A stretch of DNA of 61,506 nucleotides from the NCBI GenBank assembly GCA_964627045.1, contig CAZVIK010000003.1, positions 1 through 61,506 on the forward strand, written 5' to 3'. A program made the translations under genes and the position numbers. The notes under the pieces were generated by a model, which saw only the letters and a list, made by a program, of their open reading frames with translations, searched no databases and was not told where the DNA came from. Origin of the DNA: CAZVIK01 sp964627045. Lineage in GTDB: Bacteria > Acidobacteriota > Terriglobia > Bryobacterales > Bryobacteraceae. Each line of letters begins with the position of its first letter. The first letter of the stretch is position 1. Of this stretch, positions 26,214 through 34,541 are shown piece after piece.

Positions 26214-27500
26214 ATGGCCCACCACGGCGAAGGCGTCTTGAAACGAGCGGCGGCGGGGCTGGCGCTGGCCTCGGCGGCGGCGCCGTTGGTGTCCATCTCG
26301 GCGAGCCACGCGGCGCTGGCGGGGGCGGCGGCATGCTTGCTCGCGGCACGGGAGAGGCTGAGAATCCCTCCCATCAAACTGCCGCTGGCGTTGTTCCTCG
26401 GTGGGACGCTGTTGTCGCTGGCGGTGTCAGGGCACATGGCCGAGGGCTGGCCGCAGGTGCGGAAGTTCTACGTCTTCCTGACGCTGGCGGTGGTGGCGTC
26501 GGCGGTGCGCTCGGTGGCCGGGGCTCGGCGTTTCGTCTATCTTTGGGCGGCGGTGGGGACGGCGTCGGCGGTCTACGGCCTGGTCCAGTTTGCGGGGCGG
26601 CTGGAAGCGGCGCGGCGGCCCGGTGCGGGCAACCTCTACGAGGCGCTGGTGGGCGACCGCATCACCGGGTTCATGAGCCTGTGGATGACTTTTGGCGGGC
26701 AACTCGCGATCGTGCTGGCAATGTTGGGCGGATGGCTGTTGTTCGCCGAGGAAGCGAAGCGGCGGCGCGCTCTATTGGCGGTCTGCGGGCTTGTGATGGG
26801 CGCCGCTCTGGTGCTGGCGCTGACGCGCGGGCCGTGGATGGGTGCGGCGGCGGGCGGGATGTACCTGCTGTGGGCCTGGAAGCCGAAGGCGCTCGCGGCC
26901 GTCCCGGTGGCGGCGGCGCTGGCGCTGCTAGCGGCTCCGGCGGCGCTGCGGGACCGGGCGGTTTCGGTGGTGCGCCCGCAATCCAAGTACGACTCCAACC
27001 AGCACCGCGTCGTGCTTTGGCGCACCGGGTGGGAGATGGTGAAGGCCCACCCCTGGTTCGGCATCGGGCCGGAACAGGTGAACTACCAGTTCGAGCGATA
27101 TGTTCCGGCGGATATTCCTCAGCCTTTGCCTTGGGGTTGGCGCAAGCATCTGCACAACGTCTACTTGCAGTATGCCGCCGAGCGCGGCGTCCCGGTGCTG
27201 CTAGCCTTCCTGTGGCTGCTCGGAAAAGCGATGTACGACTTTCGGCGCGCGGCGGCACGGGCTGAACCGGGGCGCGGGAACCGGAAGGCGGTGATTCAAG
27301 GATGCCTGGCAGCGCTGATCGCGGTGGCGGTGGGCGGGCTGTTTGAGCACAACTTAGGGGACAGCGAAGTGCTCCAGTTGTTCCTGGCGGTGATCGCGTT
27401 GGGCTACGGCGCGATTCAAGCGGGAAGCGGGGAAGACCGGTTAGACGCGCCAGCGGCCGGGGATGACGGCGTTGCAGGCGGGGCAGAGGCCGGCGTCTGA
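26214..27500 (+). CDS. O-antigen ligase/polymerase-like membrane protein
   Basis: A 428-residue Wzy/WaaL-family membrane protein with about 11 hydrophobic segments. It has the long external loop of Wzy_C proteins including HPWFGIGPEQV and HNVYLQYAAERGVP. It could polymerise or ligate the polymer made by the neighbouring enzymes. ATG 26214 is chosen because of GGGAAG just before it; an upstream GTG at 26184 is possible. Its final 60 bp overlap the end of the AmrS gene on the opposite strand. Confidence 0.85.
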   Translation: MAHHGEGVLKRAAAGLALASAAAPLVSISASHAALAGAAACLLAARERLRIPPIKLPLALFLGGTLLSLAVSGHMAEGWPQVRKFYVFLTLAVVASAVRSVAGARRFVYLWAAVGTASAVYGLVQFAGRLEAARRPGAGNLYEALVGDRITGFMSLWMTFGGQLAIVLAMLGGWLLFAEEAKRRRALLAVCGLVMGAALVLALTRGPWMGAAAGGMYLLWAWKPKALAAVPVAAALALLAAPAALRDRAVSVVRPQSKYDSNQHRVVLWRTGWEMVKAHPWFGIGPEQVNYQFERYVPADIPQPLPWGWRKHLHNVYLQYAAERGVPVLLAFLWLLGKAMYDFRRAAARAEPGRGNRKAVIQGCLAALIAVAVGGLFEHNLGDSEVLQLFLAVIALGYGAIQAGSGEDRLDAPAAGDDGVAGGAEAGV

Positions 27501-28484
27501 CACGCGGCACTCGTGAACGCGGTAGCCGCGCCGCACCACCAGAAGCTCGCCGCAGGCATGGCAGCGGGTGTCTTCCTGCCCCCCGGCGATGTTGCCGGTA
27601 TAGACGTAGCGAAGGCCCGCGCGGCGTGCGATGGAGGCGCCGCGAGCGAGCATTTCGGGCGGGGTGGCGCGCAGGCCGGTCATCTTGTAGTCCGGGTGGA
27701 ACGCGGTGAGGTGCCAGGGAATCAACGGCGAGACCCCCGCGATGAACTCGGCCATCCGGCGCAACTCTTCTCCGGAGTCGTTAAACCCGGGAACCACGAG
27801 CGTGACGATCTCCAGCCAGTAGCCCATGCGGTGAATCCGGCCGATCGATTCGAGAACCGGTTCCAGCCGGCCGCCAAGCTGGCGGTAACGAGCGTCGTCG
27901 AAGGTCTTCAGATCGACTTTGAAAAGATCCAGCCGGGGCCGCAGGAATTCGAGGACCTCGGGGGTGGCGTTCCCGTTGGAAACCATGCCGGTCACCAGGC
28001 CCGACTGGTGGGCGTGCCGGAAGACCTCGTCGGCCCATTCGGCGGTGATCAGCGGTTCGTTATAGGTGCTGACGACGGCGGCGGCCCCCGACTGAATCGC
28101 CAGCGAGACGATTTCCCGGGGCGAGGTCCGCGTGACGCCGGCGACGGCCTTGGGATCGCGCACCGCCTGCGAGGTGACCCAGTTCTGGCAGTAGCCGCAA
28201 TGGAGGTCGCAGCCGAGCATGCCGAAGCTCAACGCGCCGGAGCCGGGAAGGGCGTGGAAGAACGGTTTCTTCTCGATCGGGTCGCAGTGGATTCCGGCGG
28301 CGTACCCCCAGGGCGCGTACAGGCGGCCGTTGCGGTGGAAGCGGACCTTACAGACGCCGGACTGGCCGTCGGGGATGGGGCAACGATGACCGCAGGCCAG
28401 GCAGCGGACGCGGCCGCCCTCCAACGGTTCCCAAAGGGAGGCCTCGCGGACGTTTTCGGTCAGAACTTGGCCCAGTCCCGCCAT
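27441..28484 (-). CDS. amrS: AmmeMemoRadiSam-system radical SAM enzyme
   Basis: A 347-residue radical SAM protein. The cluster-binding motif is CDLHCGYC, in the family context FGMLGCDLHCGYCQNW. An N-terminal CLACGHRC segment and a C-terminal zinc ribbon (CHACGE, CPACNA) are also typical of AmrS. Partners of the system (AmmeMemoRadiSam A and B, Memo/AMMECR1 type) are not in the window. The reaction is not established. It lies 61 bp downstream of argD in the same direction and converges on the ligase gene. Confidence 0.92.
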   Translation of the reverse strand: MAGLGQVLTENVREASLWEPLEGGRVRCLACGHRCPIPDGQSGVCKVRFHRNGRLYAPWGYAAGIHCDPIEKKPFFHALPGSGALSFGMLGCDLHCGYCQNWVTSQAVRDPKAVAGVTRTSPREIVSLAIQSGAAAVVSTYNEPLITAEWADEVFRHAHQSGLVTGMVSNGNATPEVLEFLRPRLDLFKVDLKTFDDARYRQLGGRLEPVLESIGRIHRMGYWLEIVTLVVPGFNDSGEELRRMAEFIAGVSPLIPWHLTAFHPDYKMTGLRATPPEMLARGASIARRAGLRYVYTGNIAGGQEDTRCHACGELLVVRRGYRVHECRVSDAGLCPACNAVIPGRWRV

Positions 28485-28545
28485 GATTCACCCCGGCGAG
28501 GCCGGGCGGGGCCGGCCTCGCGGCGCATTTCTGCGATCCCCAAGA

Positions 28546-29766
28546 CTATACCTTCTTCAGGAGCTTCTTGAGGACCCTCACGGCGCGGTCCACTTCAGGC
28601 TCCGTGATAATGTAAGGCGGCAGGAAGCGGAGCACGGTGTTGTGCGTGCAGTTGAACATCAGGCCCGCCTCCATGCCGTCCAGGACGATCTGGCGGCCGG
28701 GGACGTCGAGTTCCATACCGATCATCAGGCCGTAGCCGCGGACCTCCTTGATGAAAGAGAAGTGGCGCGCCAATTCCTGAAGCTCCAGTCGGAAGCAACC
28801 GCCGACGTGGTGGATGTGTGCGAGCGATTCGCCGATGACTTCGAGGACTTCCAGGGCCACTCGGCACGCCAGCGGACCGCCGCCGAAGGTGGTGCCGTGC
28901 AGCCCGGGGGTGAGCACGGAGGCCGCCTTTTCATTGGCGATGACGGCGCCCAGAGGCAGCCCGGCGGCCAGCGGCTTGGCCGCGGTGACGACGTCCGGCA
29001 TGATGGGTGGATCGGCCAACTGATAGGCGAAGTACTTGCCGGGGCGGCCGACGCCGCATTGGATCTCGTCGAGGATCAGCAGCGCGTCGTGCTGGTTGGC
29101 CAGCTCTCGCGCGCGGGCGGTGAACTCGGCCGACAGCGGGTAGACCCCGCCTTCGCCCTGAATCCACTCGAGGAAGATGCCGCAGGTATTGGGACCCACG
29201 GCCTGCTCCAGAGCGGCCACGTCGTTGCGGCGGACGAACTTCACGCCGGGAATCAGCGGCCCGAACGGAGCGCGATAGCTGGCCTGGCCGGTGATGGCAA
29301 GGGCGCCGAGCGTGCGCCCATGGAAGGAGTTGTCCAGCGAAACGATCTCATACTTATGCGGGTCGATCTTGGTGCCGTGGCCTAAGGCCATCTTCATGGC
29401 GGCCTCATTGGCCTCGGTGCCCGAGTTGCAGAAGAACGCGCGGTTCAAGCCGCTGATCTCGACGAGTTTCTTTGCCAGCGGTCCCTGGTACTCGTGGAAG
29501 TACAGATTCGAGCTGTGCAGCATCCGTGCCGCCTGGCTACGGATGGCGCGCAGGAGTCGCGGGTGGGCGTGGCCCAGGGCGTTTACGCCGATGCCGGCGA
29601 TCAGATCGAGATAGCGTTTCCCTGCCAAATCATAGACATAGCAGCCCTTGCCGCGATGGACGACGATCGGGTAGCGGCCATAGTTCTGAAGAAGGTATTG
29701 CCGTTCGAGTTCGACCACCTGGTCAGCGGCCGAAGGCGTTTCGACGGCGGGAGATTGCAGTTCCAT
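28546..29766 (-). CDS. argD: Acetylornithine aminotransferase-like, class III
   Basis: PLP-dependent class III aminotransferase, probably acetylornithine or a related omega-amino acid aminotransferase in arginine biosynthesis. The 406-residue protein has FCNSGTEANEAAMKMA, the Lys-site region DVVTAAKPLAAGLPLGA, the LDEIQCGVGRPG strand with the catalytic Asp, and HGTTFGGGPLACRVALEVL. The -10 hexamer TATCAT lies only six bases before the ATG and no Shine-Dalgarno is present, so the message is probably leaderless. Substrate could be another amine; no other arg genes are nearby. Confidence 0.85.
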   Translation of the reverse strand: MELQSPAVETPSAADQVVELERQYLLQNYGRYPIVVHRGKGCYVYDLAGKRYLDLIAGIGVNALGHAHPRLLRAIRSQAARMLHSSNLYFHEYQGPLAKKLVEISGLNRAFFCNSGTEANEAAMKMALGHGTKIDPHKYEIVSLDNSFHGRTLGALAITGQASYRAPFGPLIPGVKFVRRNDVAALEQAVGPNTCGIFLEWIQGEGGVYPLSAEFTARARELANQHDALLILDEIQCGVGRPGKYFAYQLADPPIMPDVVTAAKPLAAGLPLGAVIANEKAASVLTPGLHGTTFGGGPLACRVALEVLEVIGESLAHIHHVGGCFRLELQELARHFSFIKEVRGYGLMIGMELDVPGRQIVLDGMEAGLMFNCTHNTVLRFLPPYIITEPEVDRAVRVLKKLLKKV

Positions 29767-29772
29767 CTAACT

Positions 29773-29778
29773 ATGATA
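29773..29778 (-). promoter_or_regulatory. -10 box of argD, leaderless
   Basis: TATCAT on the minus strand ends six bases before the argD ATG. With transcription starting about 6-8 bases after the -10, the mRNA would begin at or next to the start codon. No upstream ribosome-binding site is seen. Confidence 0.5.
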
Positions 29779-29994
29779 CTCGCGGGAGGCGGCCAGCGCA
29801 GATGGAAGTGCTTTTTCCTTGAATCCGGCGGCTCGTTGTGTTAAAGGAACGTAAGGTAGTGCGGCGCGATTTGGGGAGTCCAAGCCGCCGCCGTGAGGCC
29901 GGGGCCCGGCGATTCGGGCGAATTAGGCATAAGCCGGGTACGTCTTCGGACGCGGGCGGCGGGGTTGACGCCGTACGGCACCGAGGAGGCGCCT

Positions 29995-30846
29995 ATGCTC
30001 AGGCGGAATCACCTGTTTCTGCTGGCGGTTTCCCTGCTTTTTTGGTTTCCACTCCACTCCTGTAAGACCGGCACGCCCAAGGCGAAACAGGGTACCCCGG
30101 CATTCTACTGGCAGGCGGCACAAGAGACGCTCGCCAAGCGCGACTATCTGAAGACGACCGAGCATTTGCGGCGTGTCATGCGCGGCGAGAATGAATTCAC
30201 CGAACGCGCGATTCCCTTCCGGTTGGTGGTAGCCGGGGGCATCGCCGACGGCTACTACGACCTGGCCGCGGGAATTCAGAAGGGCGTGCGCGCCAGCAAA
30301 CAACCGCCCGCCACGCTGCGGAAGGCGCTGATGGACTACAGGCTCATGGCGGAGACGAGGTCGCTGGAGTTCACCGAGACGTTTATCGCCTACGTGAAGT
30401 CCCCGAAGAAGGACCCTGTGCTGCTGGACTTCGCGTTTCCGCCGTTGGGGCCGGGCCTGCCGAAAGAGATGCCGCAGATCGAGGGCGGCGGCTTGCCCCC
30501 GGCCGAGGTGATGACGGCGGTGGAGCGGCGTATGGTCGAGCAGGCCGTGCCGCACATGGTGGAGGCGGCCGTGGGGGCCGCCGACGACCCAGCCAAGGCG
30601 CGCGCCGCGTTCCAGAGCGGCAAGGCGGAGGTGCCGCGCGAGGTTTTCCTGCGCGCGATGCTTCAGACGCTCCACAAGCAATGCGGGTTGTTCGGCCGCA
30701 CGGCGCTGAACAAACCGGACCGGATGTACATCTTCGCCAACCAGGGACTGGAGGCGCTGAAAACCATGGCCGAGACCGACGAAAACAAGATCGAGGTCGA
30801 GCGGTTCAAGGCGCTGGTGAAGATCGCCCAGACGCTTCAGCCTTAG
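29995..30846 (+). CDS. Putative lipoprotein of unknown function
   Basis: A 283-residue protein with a signal peptide and a lipobox ending in LHSC near residue 22, so probably a lipid-anchored envelope protein. The mature part is helical and has no recognised domain (for instance FYWQAAQETLAKRDYLKTTE, possibly a TPR-like start, and GGLPPAEVMTAVERRMVEQ). The ATG at 29995 fits the signal peptide; longer starts upstream have no support. It is flanked by argD on the other strand and by a GT39 gene that converges on it. Confidence 0.65.
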   Translation: MLRRNHLFLLAVSLLFWFPLHSCKTGTPKAKQGTPAFYWQAAQETLAKRDYLKTTEHLRRVMRGENEFTERAIPFRLVVAGGIADGYYDLAAGIQKGVRASKQPPATLRKALMDYRLMAETRSLEFTETFIAYVKSPKKDPVLLDFAFPPLGPGLPKEMPQIEGGGLPPAEVMTAVERRMVEQAVPHMVEAAVGAADDPAKARAAFQSGKAEVPREVFLRAMLQTLHKQCGLFGRTALNKPDRMYIFANQGLEALKTMAETDENKIEVERFKALVKIAQTLQP

Positions 30847-30860
30847 GCCGCGCGCCGCGG

Positions 30861-32297
30861 CTACTCGACGCTGGGCGGCGAGCCGGGCCGTTGGATGATG
30901 CGCACCGGGCGCGGATCGTTCTCGCATTCCGGTAGGGGTGTCGCCGAATAGTAGTTAAGCCCGTAGCGCCAGTTGCGGTGGATGTTGTCCACGCAGACCG
31001 CCGCCGGGTTAGACGAGACCGCGCGCCAAAGCGGGCGCGCCGAAGCCTGGCCGTCGAGCGCGGGCAGGGCGTCGAGCTTCATGTAGACCACGCCGAGGGT
31101 GATCAGGCCGAGCGCCACACTCATCGCCGCCCTTCGCCGGCCGGCCGTGTCAAGCCGCCAGACAGCCACAGCCGCCAGTACGCAGGCCGCGGCGAAATAC
31201 CAGTTCCAGCCGCCGATGGTGGAGCGGCTCAAGCCTACGGCAAAGGCTCCCGGAAATGTGAAACTGGCCACCGGAATCAGGGGCATTAGAAGGCAACATG
31301 CTGCCAGCAGCGCGCGGGCGCTCTTGATCTCCGGCAAGGCCAACCCGGCGAGCGCCGCCAGGGCGGGGAACAGGGGCAGAAGGTAGCCGGGCAGTTTGCC
31401 GGAAGATGCGGAGAAGAAAACGAAGCCGAAACCGGCCCAGGCCAGGAGGAAATAGCGCGTGCGGTTGGTATAGAGACGCCGCCGGAACAGCGGGATCAAA
31501 AGGGGAATCCAGGGAAACAGCCCCCCGGCCAGCACCGGAACGTAATACCAGAAGGGCTGAGCGTGGAGGAGTTCGCCGCTCGTGAACCGGGCGAAGTGAT
31601 GCCGTCCGAAAAACTCGGCGAGAAACGGCTCGCCGTTGCGTAGGGTACAGACGACGTACCAGGGTGCGGCGGCCACAAGGAAAGCCAGGATGGGAGCCGG
31701 CCGCAGCCAGTCCCGCCAACGCGGGGCGGCGAAGACCAGGAGCGGCAGAGCGAGGACCAGCGGCACCAGTCCCTTTCCCAACACGGCGACGCCGAGCAAG
31801 AAGGCAGCGGCGACGGGGAGCCGCCGGTCGCGGGTGGAAAGCCACCGCATCCCGCAAAGCATGGCGGCGGAATACGCGGCGGTCATCGGAAGGTCCGCAA
31901 CCCCCACCTGGCTGAAGGCGATCCACAGGGCGGAGGTGGCGAGGATTGCGGCGGCGAAGAAGGCGGCGAGTTCACCTAATTCTTTCGCAAGCATCCGGAA
32001 GTAAAAGATTAGAAAGGCGATGCTTGTCAGAGCTACGGGCAGCCTTGGGGCCAGTTCCGGGCCCGCGCCGAGCTTGACGGCCAGGGCGGTCATCCAATAG
32101 AGCAGGGGGGGTTTTTCGAACCAGGGCTCGCCCCAAAGGCGCGGCGTGACCCAATCGCCAGAGCGCGCCATGGCCACGGCGATGGAGGCGTATCGCGGTT
32201 CATCGGGCCCGACGATTCCGGCGGTGGTCAGGGCGAAAAGGTAGATGAGGTACAGGCCCAGAAGAACCGGCAGCCAGCGGCGGGTGATCGCGGACAC
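30861..32297 (-). CDS. Glycosyltransferase family 39 membrane protein (ArnT-like)
   Basis: Integral membrane protein of the dolichyl-phosphate mannosyltransferase/ArnT class, 478 residues with about 11-12 membrane segments. The first external loop has the DE dyad in GPDEPRYA, followed by GDWVTPRLWGEPWFEKPPLL, the pattern of ArnT-like lipid-linked sugar transferases. It likely moves a sugar from a polyprenyl carrier to a lipid or protein in the periplasm. GTG start; a TATACT -10 box ends six bases upstream on the minus strand, so the message is predicted leaderless. Confidence 0.88.
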   Translation of the reverse strand: MSAITRRWLPVLLGLYLIYLFALTTAGIVGPDEPRYASIAVAMARSGDWVTPRLWGEPWFEKPPLLYWMTALAVKLGAGPELAPRLPVALTSIAFLIFYFRMLAKELGELAAFFAAAILATSALWIAFSQVGVADLPMTAAYSAAMLCGMRWLSTRDRRLPVAAAFLLGVAVLGKGLVPLVLALPLLVFAAPRWRDWLRPAPILAFLVAAAPWYVVCTLRNGEPFLAEFFGRHHFARFTSGELLHAQPFWYYVPVLAGGLFPWIPLLIPLFRRRLYTNRTRYFLLAWAGFGFVFFSASSGKLPGYLLPLFPALAALAGLALPEIKSARALLAACCLLMPLIPVASFTFPGAFAVGLSRSTIGGWNWYFAAACVLAAVAVWRLDTAGRRRAAMSVALGLITLGVVYMKLDALPALDGQASARPLWRAVSSNPAAVCVDNIHRNWRYGLNYYSATPLPECENDPRPVRIIQRPGSPPSVE

Positions 32298-32303
32298 CTA
32301 TCA

Positions 32304-32311
32304 AGTATAAT
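32304..32311. promoter_or_regulatory. Overlapping divergent -10 boxes
   Basis: The plus strand reads TATAAT at 32306-32311, seven bases before the ATG at 32319. The minus strand reads TATACT at 32309-32304, six bases before the GTG at 32297. The two boxes share four base pairs in an intergenic region of 21 bp. Transcription from one should occlude the other, and both messages would be leaderless. This is a reading of the sequence; no expression data are available. Confidence 0.55.
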
Positions 32312-32318
32312 GGCCGCG

Positions 32319-32862
32319 ATGGCGCGAGTTCTGGGGTTCCTGTGGTTGTTGGCGGCGGTGGCGGCGCACGGCGACATCGCCGGCTGCGTCTGCGACCCGG
32401 AGGACGCCGCCAGCCTGAAAGACCGTACGTGCAGCCTGACGCGGGAGGCGCTGGCGCAACCCGAGTCGCCCGCGGTGTTCTTTTTGAAAGACATCAACCC
32501 GAACAAGCCCAACCGCATGCTGGCGCTGCCCAGGAGGGTCCACCGGCGCGTGCACACGCTGGCCGATTTGACGGCGCGGGAGCGAACGCAGTTGTGGACC
32601 GAGGCCATCAGCAAGGCCAAGGAGCTCTGGGGCGAGGAATGGGGGCTGGCCTTCAACGGCGATGAGATGCGCACCCAGTGCCATCCGCACGTGCACATCG
32701 GGAAGTTCCTGAAGGCGGCCGACCGGGAAGGCGGTTCTGGTGGAAGGGCCGGAGCACATCCCGGTTCCCAAGGACGGAACCGGGTTGTGGGTGCACGCGA
32801 AGGGCGGCAAGCTTCACGTCTACCTGGGCGAGGATCTGACCGAGACCGTGCTGTTGCGATAG
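32319..32862 (+). pseudogene. HIT-like lipoprotein, frameshifted
   Basis: The gene encodes a histidine-triad type protein: a signal peptide with lipobox IAGC at residue 23, LKDINPNKPNRMLALPRRVH, and the HIT motif HPHVHIG near residue 125. Just after HIGKFLKAADRE the frame shifts at about 32730. The correct continuation, in another frame, is AVLVEGPEHIPVPKDGTGLW and KLHVYLGEDLTETVLLR, ending with TAG at 32860-32862. A single extra G in a run of GAAGGCGG would explain it, so a sequencing error is likely. Without the shift this would be an intact exported HIT-like hydrolase; the substrate is unknown. Confidence 0.75.
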
Positions 32863-32870
32863 GAGCCTGT

Positions 32871-34403
32871 GTGATCGAGATCAAGTCCGCTGCGACCAAC
32901 GAGAATTGCGTCATTCATCTGCACCCAAGGGACAACGTGGCGATTGCGCGGGTGCCGCTAGAGGCGGCCCGGTTGGTGCGCGCCGCCGGGCGTGAGGTGA
33001 AGGCGGCGGGCGCGGTTCCCGCCGGGCACAAGATCGCGCTGGCGGCGATCGACGCGGGCGGCGAGATTGTACGCTACGGGCAATCGATCGGCCGGGCGGC
33101 GGTGGCCATCGGCGCGGGCGAGCACGTGCACGTCCACAACCTGCGCTATGAGGAGCCCCGGCTGACCTACGAGTTTCCCTCGGGTGAGATCACGCCGCCG
33201 CCGGAACCGAAAGACGGCCCGAAGTTTCGGGGGTACCTGCGGGCGGATGGGCGAGCCGGGACGCGGAACTACATCGCGGTGGTGGCGGCCAGCAACTGCG
33301 CCGGGCATGTGGCGGAACGGATCGCGAGGCGGTTCGAAGACCGCGCACTCCCGCCCAACGTCGATGGCGTGGTAGCCTTCCCGCACGAGCACGGCTGCGC
33401 GGGACTCGCCGGGCGCGACGGTGAACTGCTGCGGCGGACGATCAGCGGCGTCCTGGATCATCCCAACGTGTTCGCGGCGCTCCTGTTGGGCGTTGGGTGC
33501 GAGACCAACCAGGTGGCGCCGTACCTTTCCGGGACGATGGTGGAAACCGGGCGCCTGGTGGGGATGACGATGCAACAGACGGGTGGCACACCGGGGATCA
33601 TTGAGGCTGCCGTCGCCAAGATCGAAAGCTTGCTGGCGGATGGGTCGCGCGTGGAGCGCGTGGAGTTGCCCGCGTCGAAGATCGTGCTAGGGCTGAATTG
33701 CGGGGGGTCGGATTCGTTTTCGGGAATCACGGCGAACCCGGCGCTGGGGGTGGCTTCCGACCTGCTCGTGGCGCTGGGCGGGACGACGGTGCTGGCCGAG
33801 ACGCCGGAGATCTTCGGCGCCGAACACCTGCTGGTGAAGCGCGCCGCCAGCCGCGCGGTGGGCGAGAAACTGCTCGGCTTCATCGACGGCTACAAGAAAT
33901 ACGTGGGCGCCTTCGGCGGCACGATGGATGACAACCCGGCGGCGGGGAACAAAGAGGGCGGGCTGTCCAATATCGTCGAGAAGTCGCTCGGGGCCGTGGC
34001 CAAGGGCGGCGACAGCCCAATGATGGACGTGATCGATTTCTCCGAGCGGATCGTGTCGCGCGGGCTGGTTTTCATGAACACCCCGGGCTACGACCCGGTA
34101 TCGTTGACGGGATTGGGCGCAGGCGGCGTGAACCTGATCGCGTTCACCACGGGGCGGGGAACGGGAATCGGGTTTCCGACGGTGCCGGTGCTGAAGATCG
34201 CGACCAACAGCGAAACCTACCGAGCCATGCGCGAGAACATGGACTTGAATGCGGGCGTGATCGCCGATGGGGCCGGAAGCGTGGCCGGCGTGGGCCGCGA
34301 GATCCTGGACGCGCTGCTGCGCGTGGCGTCGGGCGAAAAGACGGCCAGCGAACGCTGGGGACACCGCGAGTTCGTGCCCTGGCGCTGCGGGCCGGTGATG
34401 TAG
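32871..34403 (+). CDS. uxaA: Altronate dehydratase family protein (SAF/UxaA)
   Basis: Dehydrates altronate, or possibly galactarate-type acids, to 2-keto-3-deoxygluconate. The 510-residue protein has an N-terminal SAF domain (KSAATNENCVIHLHPRDNVA and GHKIALAAI) joined to the altronate dehydratase core (FRGYLRADGRAGTRN, HEHGCAG, LGLNCGGSDSFSGITANPALG). The GTG start follows AGGAG at 32861-32865. In the raw sequence the frame is fused to the HIT-like gene only because of that gene's frameshift. A mannonate dehydratase gene lies 2 kb downstream. Confidence 0.9.
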   Translation: MIEIKSAATNENCVIHLHPRDNVAIARVPLEAARLVRAAGREVKAAGAVPAGHKIALAAIDAGGEIVRYGQSIGRAAVAIGAGEHVHVHNLRYEEPRLTYEFPSGEITPPPEPKDGPKFRGYLRADGRAGTRNYIAVVAASNCAGHVAERIARRFEDRALPPNVDGVVAFPHEHGCAGLAGRDGELLRRTISGVLDHPNVFAALLLGVGCETNQVAPYLSGTMVETGRLVGMTMQQTGGTPGIIEAAVAKIESLLADGSRVERVELPASKIVLGLNCGGSDSFSGITANPALGVASDLLVALGGTTVLAETPEIFGAEHLLVKRAASRAVGEKLLGFIDGYKKYVGAFGGTMDDNPAAGNKEGGLSNIVEKSLGAVAKGGDSPMMDVIDFSERIVSRGLVFMNTPGYDPVSLTGLGAGGVNLIAFTTGRGTGIGFPTVPVLKIATNSETYRAMRENMDLNAGVIADGAGSVAGVGREILDALLRVASGEKTASERWGHREFVPWRCGPVM

Positions 34404-34541
34404 AGGCATGGAGCCGGGCGGACGCGCGGCTGGCAGCCCAACATCAGCAGGCTGCTTGCCGGTGGGGCGGGCTCTCGGCCTGCGGGCCCGGTTTCGAGCC
34501 GGTCCACGGCGGAGTCGTCCGCATCGCTCAGGCAGACCGGC

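Noticed and set aside
32310..34403. Apparent 697-residue HIT-altronate dehydratase fusion
   Set aside because: Arises from a frameshift at about 32730. A stop in the correct HIT frame (32860) and a GTG start with AGGAG (32871) show two genes.
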